From the NCBI GenBank assembly GCA_023144005.1, contig JAGLGN010000030.1, positions 23,813 through 87,812 on the forward strand: DNA of 64,000 nucleotides, read 5' to 3'. The DNA comes from a bacterium (GTDB lineage: Bacteria; AUK180). Position 1 is the first letter of the stretch. Each line of letters begins with the position of its first letter. The translations under genes were made by a program, and so were the position numbers. Of this stretch, positions 28,475 through 38,687 are shown piece by piece. Below the pieces are notes generated by a model. It saw nothing but the letters and a program-made list of their open reading frames with translations. It did not search any database and was not told where the DNA came from.

Positions 28475-30229
28475 ATGTTCAAGAGGTTATTTTACACCTT
28501 AGTTATTATTCTATCCGTTGTTTCATTTGCCTTCGCGTCAAATACTCAGATAACCATTCTTCATACCAATGATATTCACGGAAATATCGGGGAGTCCACC
28601 GCATTCTGGATGAACCCGGAATTCCCCCCGCCGCTTGGCGGCGCGGCATCACTCGCATCCTTGATCAAAGAGGTGCGCACAAATATAGCCAAAGAAGAAG
28701 ACAACCATCTGATAGTTATCGATGCCGGTGATTTCTGGCAGGGAACTCCGGTAGGGGAGAAATCGCAAGGCCGCGCTGTATTGGATTATTTCGAATTGGC
28801 CGAATATGACATGATCGTTCTTGGCAATCATGATTTTGACAAGGGGGTCGCTGCCATCAAGGAAATGGTCGCATATTCAAAAATACCCTTCGTTACCGCA
28901 AATCTAAGAGATCCGGCAACCGGCGAATACCCCGAATGGGAAAATCTCCAGCCCTATATGATAATGGAGAAAGGCGGCATAAAGGTAGGTATCATCGGCA
29001 TCATTACAGATGATATGCCGACATTGCTTCCTGCGGCATCGCTCGAAGGTATTGAATTCCTGCTTTCCGGCACCACTATTATGAAGTTCAGGGACCTCTT
29101 AAAAAATGAGATGGGTTGTGATCTCATTGTCGTTGCAGCCCATACCGGTATTTCATATAATGTTGACAATAAGTACAAGGAGAATATTGAGCTTCAGAAA
29201 CTCGCGATTGCTGAAGGCCTTCAATACGGAACGACGCAATATGTCGAATATGTTTACGAGAAGAAGGGATTCGGACTGCAGGATCATGATCTTACGGCTT
29301 TGATACCGGGGATAGATGTGCTTGTAGGCGGACATTCCCATCAGGGGCTTTATCCGCCGTATGAAGATCCCAGGAATCATACACTCGTGATCCAGGCTTA
29401 TTCCAAGAGTTCCGCTCTCGGCCGGCTGGATCTTGTGGTGGATGACGAGCATAAACAGATTATCGGATATAAATCGACGAATTATACACCATTTACAGAT
29501 AACACCGCCCCTGACAAGGTGGTCAAGAAGAAGGTGGATGAATACATCTGGGAAGCCGAGAAAGACCTGAGAAATATTGTCGCTGTTTCCGCAACTCCCA
29601 TCACAAGAGGTAACGATGAGACACTTCTGGGCTCGCTCATTGCCGATGCGATGAAGGAAGAGTACCGTGTGGACTTCGTTCTCTTCAACAGAGGCGGCAT
29701 GAGAGCCGACCTTCCCGCGGGGCAGATCTCAGGAAAGGATGTTTATCAGACACTTCCGTTCGGCAATACCGCGGTCGTGATCGATATCTCCGGCCGTGAC
29801 ATTATCAGGATACTTCAGATCGGTTTCTCCGGACGCAGGAGGGATACTCAGATCTCCGGCGCGCGTGTCATCTATAATCCCGACCTTGAAACAAAGAATA
29901 AACTATGTTGGATCGCCATGGATGATGGAACACCTATCGATCTCGATAAGACATATAAGATGGCTACATCAAATTATCTCTCCGCCGGAGCGGTGGGGTA
30001 TCAATTGCTCACAAAACTCCCGCAGAATGACAGCTTCACTCCCTTGAGAGATGTTCTTTCGATCTATTTGAAGAAGCTAACCCCGCTTGCAAGGAAGCTG
30101 GACGGCAGGATAAAAAGGGACAGAAGTGCTGAGATGGACCCCGATTTCCAGATACAGCTGGATCATCTTAACGATGACCTTACAGCGGAAGAAACCCCAG
30201 AAAAGAAGAAGGAGATATTCACTCAATAA
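28475..30229 (+). CDS. 5'-nucleotidase/UshA-like metallophosphatase, secreted
   Basis: Signal peptide; 'ITILHTNDIHGNIG', 'DAGDFWQGTP', 'VLGNHDFDKG', 'GGHSHQGL', 'FNRGGMRADLPAGQIS'. Confidence 0.93.
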   Translation: MFKRLFYTLVIILSVVSFAFASNTQITILHTNDIHGNIGESTAFWMNPEFPPPLGGAASLASLIKEVRTNIAKEEDNHLIVIDAGDFWQGTPVGEKSQGRAVLDYFELAEYDMIVLGNHDFDKGVAAIKEMVAYSKIPFVTANLRDPATGEYPEWENLQPYMIMEKGGIKVGIIGIITDDMPTLLPAASLEGIEFLLSGTTIMKFRDLLKNEMGCDLIVVAAHTGISYNVDNKYKENIELQKLAIAEGLQYGTTQYVEYVYEKKGFGLQDHDLTALIPGIDVLVGGHSHQGLYPPYEDPRNHTLVIQAYSKSSALGRLDLVVDDEHKQIIGYKSTNYTPFTDNTAPDKVVKKKVDEYIWEAEKDLRNIVAVSATPITRGNDETLLGSLIADAMKEEYRVDFVLFNRGGMRADLPAGQISGKDVYQTLPFGNTAVVIDISGRDIIRILQIGFSGRRRDTQISGARVIYNPDLETKNKLCWIAMDDGTPIDLDKTYKMATSNYLSAGAVGYQLLTKLPQNDSFTPLRDVLSIYLKKLTPLARKLDGRIKRDRSAEMDPDFQIQLDHLNDDLTAEETPEKKKEIFTQ

Positions 30230-30231
30230 TT

Positions 30232-31836
30232 ATGGAAATGAAATTAGTTTACTATGACTTAAACAGCGAACTTCAGGAATTTCGTATAGAGAAGAACTAC
30301 ATTACTATAGGCCGCAAAGAAGATAATGATATCGTTTTGAAAGATATATTCGTTTCCAGGTATCATTGTAATCTCATTGAGGATCAGGACACCTTTTATA
30401 TACTTGACAAGGGGAGTAAGTACGGAACCCTTCTCAATGGGGAGCAGATCGAAAAGGCCCCCTTGAAGCCCGGCGATCAAATAAAAATAGGAAATATTAT
30501 CGTCCATTTTCTGGCGGCTGAGGAAAGCCTGAAGAAATGGGCGGAAAGCGGCAATGACCGTTTGGGATTCAATCTTGACGATGATCTTGAATTTATCCTG
30601 TCTTCACTTTCAGAGGGCGAGGATGACCTGAATTCCGAAATGCTCAAAGAGCTGCTGAATAAGATCAAGGTCAAACAGATCGAATACGGCAAGAAATTAA
30701 GAAATTACCAGATCATGTACCGTGTCGGGACGATGATAAATTCTATCTTTGATTTCGATATATTGATCAAGATGATCCTTGATCTCGCCTTGGAAGTTAC
30801 CGAAGGAGACAGGGGGTATATCATAATAAGGGATACCGAAACGAAAGAGGATAAGATCCTCTTCCATAAGAATATCGATAATCCCTCAGCTTTCCTTTCC
30901 AAAACCATGATCGCGAAGCTGGTGAAGGACAAGATACCATTCATCATCAATGAATCGGACCTTACTTCTTCAGGTTACGGCGAAAGTGCCCGGGCTTCCA
31001 ATATCAGCTCGGCGATGCTCAGCCCGCTTCTGAACAAGAATATGGACTTCGTCGGTGCTATATATATCGACCGCAACAAACGATTCACTTCCTTTTCGGA
31101 CAGCGACCTTGATCTGATGAAGATCTTTTCATCCTATGTGTCCATATCAATTGAGAACTCGCAGCTTTTCGCGAAGGTGCGAAAGGAAGAGCATATTAAA
31201 AATAATCTGAAAAGATACCTTTCTTCATCTATAGTTGATACCGTTTCCCTTGAGGCGGACCTTAAACTCGGCGGGCATGAGGAAGATATCTCGATAATGT
31301 TTATCGATATAAGGAATTTTACGCCGCTTTCCGAGAAATTATCACCGGATGAGGTTGTTTCTCTCCTGAATGGTTTCTTCAATTTCACCGCTGAGTATAT
31401 TTTTAAGTACAAAGGCACACTGGATAAATTCATAGGGGATTGCGTGATGACCATTTACGGAGCACCGATCAAGGATGAAGATCATGCCGACAATGCGGTG
31501 AAGACCGCGCTGGAGATCAGGGATTACTTCCTTAAGGATTTCAGAAAGCAGATAAAAAAGGATTTCAAGCTTGATATCGATATTGGGATCGGCATTAATT
31601 CCGGGCCTGCCATCGTGGGTAATATAGGAACAGATGACAGAATGGATTATACCGCAATCTCCGATACGGTAAATACCGCTGAGAGGATCGAGAGTAAGTC
31701 CCGGGACGGAGCGGTATATATCTCTCGTGCCACCCGTTCACGATTAAAGGGCAAGTACAAGATCATTTCAAAGGGTGAAATGACCCTTAAAGGGAAAGCA
31801 GAACCACAGGAGGTCTTCGAGGTGATCAAAAAGTGA
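30232..31836 (+). CDS. FHA-GAF-class III adenylate/guanylate cyclase
   Basis: FHA 'VSRYHCNLI', GAF-like middle, cyclase 'ISIMFIDIRNFTPLSEKLSPDEVVSLLN...TLDKFIGDCVMTIYGAP'. Confidence 0.92.
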   Translation: MEMKLVYYDLNSELQEFRIEKNYITIGRKEDNDIVLKDIFVSRYHCNLIEDQDTFYILDKGSKYGTLLNGEQIEKAPLKPGDQIKIGNIIVHFLAAEESLKKWAESGNDRLGFNLDDDLEFILSSLSEGEDDLNSEMLKELLNKIKVKQIEYGKKLRNYQIMYRVGTMINSIFDFDILIKMILDLALEVTEGDRGYIIIRDTETKEDKILFHKNIDNPSAFLSKTMIAKLVKDKIPFIINESDLTSSGYGESARASNISSAMLSPLLNKNMDFVGAIYIDRNKRFTSFSDSDLDLMKIFSSYVSISIENSQLFAKVRKEEHIKNNLKRYLSSSIVDTVSLEADLKLGGHEEDISIMFIDIRNFTPLSEKLSPDEVVSLLNGFFNFTAEYIFKYKGTLDKFIGDCVMTIYGAPIKDEDHADNAVKTALEIRDYFLKDFRKQIKKDFKLDIDIGIGINSGPAIVGNIGTDDRMDYTAISDTVNTAERIESKSRDGAVYISRATRSRLKGKYKIISKGEMTLKGKAEPQEVFEVIKK

Positions 31837-32753
31837 GCAAAAAAATACTAGTTCTCGGCAGCGAGGGCTTTGTCGGATTATATTTGAAAGAACATTTTAA
31901 GAGTAATGAGAATGTGTTTTTCAGTGATTATATTCAAAAGGGCGAGGACAAGTACATTCAATGTGATATTACCGACCCCGCTGAGACCCTGGCGCTGGTA
32001 AAACAGGTCTTGCCTGATTCGGTTCTCTATTTAACGAGCCAGAGCTCCGTGAAGCGCTCATTTGACTTCCCTCAGGAGACCTTCAAGGTCAATGTCGAAG
32101 GGCTTTTGAACATCTTAACCGCATTCCGGGATGTAGATATACAGCCGTATTTCATTTATATCTCCACGATCGAGGTTTACAAGAAGGGTAACTCCAAGAT
32201 CAATGAACGGCATACCTATGAATGTGAAAATCCTTACTCTATCTCCAAGGCGGCAGGGGAGGATATCATTACTCTTTATAAAAAGCTCGGTTTGATCAAG
32301 GGGATCATTGTTCAGCCCGTTTCACATATCGGCCCGGGACAATCCCCGCAATTTTCAATCTCCAGCTTTGCCAAGCAGATAGCTGAATTGGATAAAAAGG
32401 GCGGCACCGAGCTGCTTGTCGGCAATCTCGATGTATTTAGAGATGTATTGGATGTCCGTGATGTGGTTGAATTCTATCTACAGCTTCTGGAGACCCTTCC
32501 CACAGATTTCGAGAAGGTCATTGTTTCTTCCGGAAACGGTTACAATTTTAAGGATATCGTTGACAGATTGATCGAGATATCGGGAAATGATTCAATTAAA
32601 GTAAAGGTCGATAAAAAGCGCTTGAGGCCGATAGATAATCCCTATATTGTAGCCAGCCCCTCTTATGCCTTGTCAAAATTTCATTGGCGGAATAAGATCC
32701 CGATGGATAAAACCCTTAAAGACATCCTTGATTACTGGAGATCCAAGATTTAA
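31833..32753 (+). CDS. NAD-dependent epimerase/dehydratase (SDR extended)
   Basis: 'ILVLGSEGFVGLYL', 'YxxxK' as 'YSISKAAGE'. Confidence 0.9.
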   Translation: MSKKILVLGSEGFVGLYLKEHFKSNENVFFSDYIQKGEDKYIQCDITDPAETLALVKQVLPDSVLYLTSQSSVKRSFDFPQETFKVNVEGLLNILTAFRDVDIQPYFIYISTIEVYKKGNSKINERHTYECENPYSISKAAGEDIITLYKKLGLIKGIIVQPVSHIGPGQSPQFSISSFAKQIAELDKKGGTELLVGNLDVFRDVLDVRDVVEFYLQLLETLPTDFEKVIVSSGNGYNFKDIVDRLIEISGNDSIKVKVDKKRLRPIDNPYIVASPSYALSKFHWRNKIPMDKTLKDILDYWRSKI

Positions 32754-33811
32754 TGCGCTGTGGCGTATTCCTGGGCACCCGGCCTGATACATTAAAACAG
32801 ATTCCCGTGATATGGGAACTCCAAAAGAACAGCATTCCCCATGATATTATCGCCACCGGACAGCATACCACGCTTCTGACTTCTGTATTGGAAGAATTCA
32901 ATTTGAAGCCGGATCATAATTTTGAGATAAAGCGAAGCGGATTGAATGACCTTTCAGGCATACTTCTGCAGAAGCTTCACCATCTTTTCAATGAATACAA
33001 GTATGATCTTGTAATTGTTCAAGGAGACACCACTACCTCGTTGATATCCGCACTTGCGGGCTTTTATTCCGGAGCGAAAATAGCGCATATTGAGGCGGGG
33101 CTTAGAAGTTTTGACTGTAGAGATCCCTTTCCTGAGGAGATGAACCGAAAGCTGATAGGCCAATTGGCCGATCTTCATTTTCCTCCCGGAGCTGCGGCAA
33201 GAGATAATCTGATAAAAGAGGGGGTATCACCGACGGATATTCATCTTACAGGTAATACCATTATAGACCTGCTGCGGATCACAGCCGAAGAATATCCAAG
33301 CAAAGAGAACAATGTTCTTATCACTCTCCACCGCCGCGAGAATTGGGGGCATAAAATGGAGTGTGCCTGCAGGGTGATCGGGCGGTTTGCCGAAAAATAC
33401 CCGGATAAACAATTCATTTTTCCCGTACACCCTAATCCGAAAGTAAAGGAGACCGTATATAATATTCTGGGCGATTCTCCGGTTCAATTGATCGAGCCGC
33501 TCTCATACCATGATTTTATTAAACTGCTAAAGGGCGCCTATTTGGTGATCACCGATTCCGGTGGTGTGCAGGAAGAGGCGGCCTTTCTCGGAAAACCCGT
33601 CGCGGTGATCAGAGAGACCACGGAAAGGCCGGAGATCATCGATAGCGGTGCGGGCATCTTATGCGGTACAAATGAGCAGCGGATGTATTCGATAATAGAT
33701 AAAATATTTTCTGATCCAGCGATACATAAGCAAATGAAAAAATACCTGAAAACATATGGGGATGGATATTCATCCAAAGAGATAGTAGCGAAGATCAAAG
33801 GATATGAGTGA
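32753..33811 (+). CDS. wecB: UDP-N-acetylglucosamine 2-epimerase (non-hydrolysing)
   Basis: 'GTRPDTLKQIPV', 'VQGDTTTSL', 'HIEAGLRSFD', 'TDSGGVQEEAAFLGKPV'. Confidence 0.92.
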   Translation: MRCGVFLGTRPDTLKQIPVIWELQKNSIPHDIIATGQHTTLLTSVLEEFNLKPDHNFEIKRSGLNDLSGILLQKLHHLFNEYKYDLVIVQGDTTTSLISALAGFYSGAKIAHIEAGLRSFDCRDPFPEEMNRKLIGQLADLHFPPGAAARDNLIKEGVSPTDIHLTGNTIIDLLRITAEEYPSKENNVLITLHRRENWGHKMECACRVIGRFAEKYPDKQFIFPVHPNPKVKETVYNILGDSPVQLIEPLSYHDFIKLLKGAYLVITDSGGVQEEAAFLGKPVAVIRETTERPEIIDSGAGILCGTNEQRMYSIIDKIFSDPAIHKQMKKYLKTYGDGYSSKEIVAKIKGYE

Positions 33812-35058
33812 GTAATGTTATAGAGGAAATGAGGGATTACTTCCACAGTTTATCCCTGTTTTCAAGGAATGTCAGGCTCTTTCTCGCGGGCACTTTCTTT
33901 ATCGGGATCGGACAATCTGTCTTCATGCTCATGTTCAATCTTTACTTGAAGGAAGCCGGATACGCTGAAGGTTTTATCGGCAGCACGCTCTCGATATCAT
34001 CATTAGGCCAGGCCCTCTTTTCGATCCCTCTCGCATTGATCATGGCAAAGATGAAGTTGAGAAAAATACTTCTGATAATCCCATTCCTCCTTATGATGAG
34101 CTTCCTCGCTCTGACATTCGGCACGACTAAGTCCGTTATCATGACCGCTTCATTTTTCAGAGGAATATTTTTTGCTGTGATCATGGTAGTAGGCCCGCCC
34201 TTTTTTATGAGGAACTCCGGTGAAAAGGAGCGTACACACATCTTTTCCATCTCCTTCGCATTGGCACTTGCTTCCGGCATCCTCGGAAATGTAATGAGCG
34301 GTTTGCTATACGGCTACGCCGCAAAATTCGTATCATTGGAGCTGCATCAGTACCGGGTGACATTGACAGCAGGTTCGGTGATCGCGTTCCTGGCTGTACT
34401 TGCCTTCGTTTTACTTGATACAAGATCAATGGACCCCGAAAAGGACAAAGACAAGAAGATCGTCCTGAAGAATTTCCCCTTCGGCTTTATGGCGAAGATC
34501 GCATTGCCGCAACTGGTTGTTGGATTAGGAGCCGGGCTGGTCATTCCATTTTTGAATCTGTATTTCAGGGATGTGTGGGAACTCACGCCAAAGCAGATCG
34601 CACCTATATTCGGAGTATCACAGGCATTCATGTTCGTGGGTATATCCCTGGGGCCAGTGCTGAAAAAGCACATGGGAATGGTGAAAGCCGTTGTACTGAC
34701 ACAATTGCTTTCCATGCCGTTCATGTTCATTCTGGGTTTTTCCCAGGTATTCTGGCTGGTAGTGATCTCATTCTTTCTAAGGGCGACTCTTATGAACATG
34801 TCACAGCCGTTGATAACAAATTTTACGATGGAGAATGTCCCGAAGGAGTTCCAATTTACAGCCACCGCGATACTTTCATCCGCCTGGACAGGCGCATGGG
34901 TCATCTCTTCCTGGCTCGGCGGCAATATTATTGAGAGATACGGCTTTAATATCGTGTTCCTCTCCGCTATTGTCTTTTATTTCATTTCCTCGTTCCTATA
35001 TATCATTTTCTTTCTGAAATCTAAAAGGAGTAAAGAATATGTCGGATGTACGAATTGA
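33808..35058 (+). CDS. MFS transporter
   Basis: About 12 TM helices, MFS pattern. Confidence 0.85.
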   Translation: MSNVIEEMRDYFHSLSLFSRNVRLFLAGTFFIGIGQSVFMLMFNLYLKEAGYAEGFIGSTLSISSLGQALFSIPLALIMAKMKLRKILLIIPFLLMMSFLALTFGTTKSVIMTASFFRGIFFAVIMVVGPPFFMRNSGEKERTHIFSISFALALASGILGNVMSGLLYGYAAKFVSLELHQYRVTLTAGSVIAFLAVLAFVLLDTRSMDPEKDKDKKIVLKNFPFGFMAKIALPQLVVGLGAGLVIPFLNLYFRDVWELTPKQIAPIFGVSQAFMFVGISLGPVLKKHMGMVKAVVLTQLLSMPFMFILGFSQVFWLVVISFFLRATLMNMSQPLITNFTMENVPKEFQFTATAILSSAWTGAWVISSWLGGNIIERYGFNIVFLSAIVFYFISSFLYIIFFLKSKRSKEYVGCTN

Positions 35059-35188
35059 TCGTAGCGCTCTGATTCATAAATACGGTTACAATGGAATACT
35101 CAGATCTGAGTCAATTCCAACTAACAATGAGTGCGGCGTTCCTCACTTCTCTCATGCTGAACAAAATAGCATCAGACATTGTCATTGA
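35039..35188 (+). CDS. Small ORF (49 aa) with its own Shine-Dalgarno, function unknown
   Basis: 'aaaaggagtaaagaatATG' ; MSDVRIDRSALIHKYGYNGILRSESIPTNNECGVPHFSHAEQNSIRHCH. Confidence 0.3.
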   Translation: MSDVRIDRSALIHKYGYNGILRSESIPTNNECGVPHFSHAEQNSIRHCH

Positions 35189-35347
35189 ATCTTTTGATTA
35201 GAACAATTAATATCGCTAAAAAAGCAAAATTAGAAAATATCCGAGGCGATCGTGTCAAAACCGGACTTCCCAAAAAGCCCTCGGCCGAGAACATTGATAT
35301 TGCTGATGACGGAAATATTTACGGATTATTTTAATAGTGGTAATCTG

Positions 35348-35376
35348 TTGAAATATTGGACATTATGTGGTAAAAT
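35348..35376 (+). promoter_or_regulatory. Sigma70-like promoter of the HhH/pseudohelicase cluster
   Basis: TTGAAA - 17 bp - TAAAAT; RBS 'aggtgg' before ATG 35402. Confidence 0.55.
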
Positions 35377-35401
35377 AATACAGATTTAGGTGGATCAATA
35401 A

Positions 35402-36475
35402 ATGAGCAGAAAACAGACCCTTATCGTCTTATTTGAAATTTTACTTCTTATTCTAGGTATATTCCTCTATTTCGCCGGTGATTCTCTCTTCTCAGGCAAG
35501 TTCTCTGAAGAAGAAGAGATACTGAGAAAGGAGATTCTCGGACTTTCAGAAAAAATAGATGTGTACGAGGACTCTGACAGCAGAGAACTTTTCACCAAGA
35601 ACTTCCTTGAGATCCGTAAAAGTTACAATCAACTCAGTATCACATTTGTTGAAAAGGACTATACAAATGCTCTTTCCGCATACACGGAGTTCGTTCAAGA
35701 ATTAGAATCACTAAAAAGTGAAGTGGACTCCCATTATGCCGACTTGAAGGCAAAAAGAGAGCAGGCGGCTGTGGAGGACGAACTTGCGCAGCTGAAGAAG
35801 GATCAGGAGATGAAAATCGCCCAGGCGGTTTCCAAGGCAAAAAAGGAACAGGCGGTGGCTGTCGCTGCTGCGAAGAAAGAAGCGAAAACTACCGAGACAA
35901 CTCCCTCTGGATCGTATACATATGCTCCTTTGAAGAAGGTATCTTCCGAACCTGCTGCTGCCGAACCGGTTAAGGCCGCTGCCACGCAAGCCGTAAGTGC
36001 GGATAATTCTGGAAAAGTTGACATAAATAACGCATCCATCGCGGAATTAGACAAATTACCGCGCATCGGGCCTGTTAAGGCGAATGCGATTTACGATTAT
36101 CGGATGGCAAACGGCGGTTTTACTTCAATTGAGGACATCGTTAGTGTAAGCGGTATCGGAGAGAAGACATATGCCTTATTGAAACCCCTGATATACTGCG
36201 GCAAATTTGGAACGGCTTCTTCCCCCGCGGTAAGCACCAGTTCTCCCGCGGCATCTCAAACATCCGCCGCGGACAAGGTCAATATAAACACCGCGGATCA
36301 GACGCAATTAGAGACATTACCCCGAATCGGCCCCGCGACCGCCCGTAATATCATTAATTACCGTGATGAGAACGGGCCCTTTAAAACATATGAGGATATC
36401 ATGAATGTTCCCCGGATAGGCGAGAAGACCTTGGCGAACATTAAACCATTTATAAAATTAGGAGATGGCGAATGA
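35402..36475 (+). CDS. Membrane-anchored protein with two ComEA-like helix-hairpin-helix modules
   Basis: N-terminal TM, coiled-coil/Ala-Lys linker, 'VDINNASIAELDKLPRIGPVKANAIYDYR' and 'VNINTADQTQLETLPRIGPATARNIINYRDENGPF'. Confidence 0.85.
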   Translation: MSRKQTLIVLFEILLLILGIFLYFAGDSLFSGKFSEEEEILRKEILGLSEKIDVYEDSDSRELFTKNFLEIRKSYNQLSITFVEKDYTNALSAYTEFVQELESLKSEVDSHYADLKAKREQAAVEDELAQLKKDQEMKIAQAVSKAKKEQAVAVAAAKKEAKTTETTPSGSYTYAPLKKVSSEPAAAEPVKAAATQAVSADNSGKVDINNASIAELDKLPRIGPVKANAIYDYRMANGGFTSIEDIVSVSGIGEKTYALLKPLIYCGKFGTASSPAVSTSSPAASQTSAADKVNINTADQTQLETLPRIGPATARNIINYRDENGPFKTYEDIMNVPRIGEKTLANIKPFIKLGDGE

Positions 36476-38442
36476 ACATAAGCAACCTGATCGAGAAACT
36501 CCCTGAAAAAGAACAGAAGTATTTCATCTATCTTATCAAAGACCTCAAGGATGAAGAAAAGGAAAGATTTATCAGGGAAGTGTATGAACTTTCGGAAGTT
36601 GAACAGGATCTTATCCTGAAGATGCTTCTGAGGATGTCACCGGAACAGATCACGGGCATTATTTATAATTCCAATGATGAGGGGCCTTTGATGATACTTG
36701 GAGACGAGATATCGATGAAGCGTACCCTTCTGGCCAATAGAATAGCGTATCATCTGATCACCCGCAATATCAAGGTGGATGAGGTTCTGGGGTTATGCTT
36801 TTCGAATCTAAATGCCGGAAGTATAATCGACATGATCGGTAATTCTCTGCCGGAAAAGATGATCTTCCGTATGGATATCGATACTTTCAATTCGATCTCA
36901 TTGCAGATACTGAGAGATTATGTTCTGGGAAGCCTGAATATCGAGAAGATCGGTTATAAAACATCTCCGAAATTCAGGGTATTAGTGGCAAGAGAGCAAT
37001 TACTTCTTTTGAAAAGGGCTTTGGAGGAATCGAAGATACCTTCCTCAGAGCTTGGCTTCTCACAGCTTGTCGGCAGCATCATAGGATTGAAAAGAGAATT
37101 GGTCTCGCCCGAAGACGCGGTGAAGCAGGCAAAGGATGACGAGGCGGTAAAGGTGGCGAAGGTATATACGATTTATCAGGACCTTCTGATAAAGAACAAT
37201 ACCTGTGATATCAATGATCTTGTTCGGCTTACGATCCAATTGTTCAATACATCTTCAGAGGTTCTCGAATACTACAGAGGCAAATACAAGATGATCTTTA
37301 TTGACGACTATCATTATTCGAGTTTTGCCCAATACCAGATGATCAAGGTACTGACCGAGGGCAAGAAGAACCTGACCTTTACATCAGGGCATAAGATAAA
37401 CACATATAAATGGTCCGCGAACGCGGTAAATTATTCCAATGAATTTGTAAAAGATTTTAAAGGCAAAACGGTTGAATATGATAGAAGCGCGATAGATGTT
37501 GAGGAGATCCTCAAGCGTGAGATCTTTATTGAGACCGGCGAGAGCGTGGAAGAGATAGAGCCTGCCGAGACAGCTGACTTCAACGAATATATTGAAGGAG
37601 AGGCCCTGATCAGGCTTGAAGAGGAAGATGAGGTAAATGAATCTTCACTTGTTATCAACTCCATCATCAGAAAAACTCAGGAAGGCACTCCTTTCGGTAA
37701 GATCGCTATCGTGGTGAGGACTAACCGCCAGATCGAAGTCCTGAAGAAAGTATTGAAAGGCGCGAATATACCTTTCTTTATTACAGGAGATAGATTGCTT
37801 GCCCGTGATGAGATCAATGATGTTATGTCATTGCTGAAAACAGTTTATTATGTTTCGGAGATGAATAGCAAGAAAAAACTTACTCCTGATGAACTGCATG
37901 ACCTGAACGAATCGCTTAAAGCCATTTTCCTGAACATTATTCCGCTTCAATTGGAATTCAACACATATGTTCAATTAGAGAAAATGGCATTAGAGGCGCA
38001 AACGGATATATATTCAATACTACTGGATGACGAGAAGGAGACCGACAGATTCAAGACACGGTTCCCGCTTAAGGACAGAGAGATCGTAGGGTTTTTCAAA
38101 GACCTTATTCAGACGGTATCCAAAGAGATCGAAGAGTTCGATGTCGCCATTTTGATAGAGCTTCTCACCAATGAGACCAAATTCCTTGATTCTCTGGTCG
38201 CGGAGGGGAAAACCATAGGTAGAATAAAGGCCGAAAACATCAAATACCTCTACCTTTATGCTACTGAGTTCATGAAGAACAATAGCAAAAAAGGCAAGGC
38301 CGGACTGAAGGATTTTGTCATGGATATCGTGGCGAAGAAGAAAAAGCAAGACGAAGAATTGAAATTACATGAAGATGATGTTAAGGTTATCACTCTTAAT
38401 GCCATTGAAGATATTTCTTATCAGATCTATTATCTGATCTAG
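36472..38442 (+). CDS. UvrD/PcrA-like SF1 protein with degenerate motifs, ending at the motif V-like region (probable pseudo-helicase)
   Basis: 'MSPEQITGIIYNSNDEGPLMILGDEISMKRTLLANRIAYHLI' aligns to the UvrD Q/Walker A region without GKT; 'MIFIDDYHYSSFAQYQMI' at motif II; 'AIVVRTNRQIEVLKKVLKGANIPFFITG' at motif IV; ends 'VKVITLNAIEDISYQIYYLI*'. Confidence 0.75.
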   Translation: MNISNLIEKLPEKEQKYFIYLIKDLKDEEKERFIREVYELSEVEQDLILKMLLRMSPEQITGIIYNSNDEGPLMILGDEISMKRTLLANRIAYHLITRNIKVDEVLGLCFSNLNAGSIIDMIGNSLPEKMIFRMDIDTFNSISLQILRDYVLGSLNIEKIGYKTSPKFRVLVAREQLLLLKRALEESKIPSSELGFSQLVGSIIGLKRELVSPEDAVKQAKDDEAVKVAKVYTIYQDLLIKNNTCDINDLVRLTIQLFNTSSEVLEYYRGKYKMIFIDDYHYSSFAQYQMIKVLTEGKKNLTFTSGHKINTYKWSANAVNYSNEFVKDFKGKTVEYDRSAIDVEEILKREIFIETGESVEEIEPAETADFNEYIEGEALIRLEEEDEVNESSLVINSIIRKTQEGTPFGKIAIVVRTNRQIEVLKKVLKGANIPFFITGDRLLARDEINDVMSLLKTVYYVSEMNSKKKLTPDELHDLNESLKAIFLNIIPLQLEFNTYVQLEKMALEAQTDIYSILLDDEKETDRFKTRFPLKDREIVGFFKDLIQTVSKEIEEFDVAILIELLTNETKFLDSLVAEGKTIGRIKAENIKYLYLYATEFMKNNSKKGKAGLKDFVMDIVAKKKKQDEELKLHEDDVKVITLNAIEDISYQIYYLI

Positions 38443-38452
38443 GAGGACGATT

Positions 38453-38680
38453 ATGGGAAAGTATGACAAGTACAAAAAAACGACAGAATCCACTAACCTG
38501 GATAAATACAAGAAGCAGAGCGGGAAGAGTTTTGACGAGATCGATAAAAAACTGGATGCTCAGCCTGAAACTGCTGCTGCGCAGGAGAATAAAGCATCAA
38601 TGGGTGGAAATGTGCTAATAGTTGTTCTCGGTATAGCCACTGCCATTGTCTGGGTTCTGGCGATCGGAAAACTGATCTGA
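38453..38680 (+). CDS. Small protein with C-terminal TM helix
   Basis: 'NVLIVVLGIATAIVWVLAIGKLI'; RBS 'taggagga'. Confidence 0.6.
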   Translation: MGKYDKYKKTTESTNLDKYKKQSGKSFDEIDKKLDAQPETAAAQENKASMGGNVLIVVLGIATAIVWVLAIGKLI

Positions 38681-38687
38681 TAGACCG

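Noticed and set aside
34347-34925. 192-aa minus-strand ORF opposite an MFS gene
   Set aside because: Antisense shadow of a well-supported membrane protein gene.
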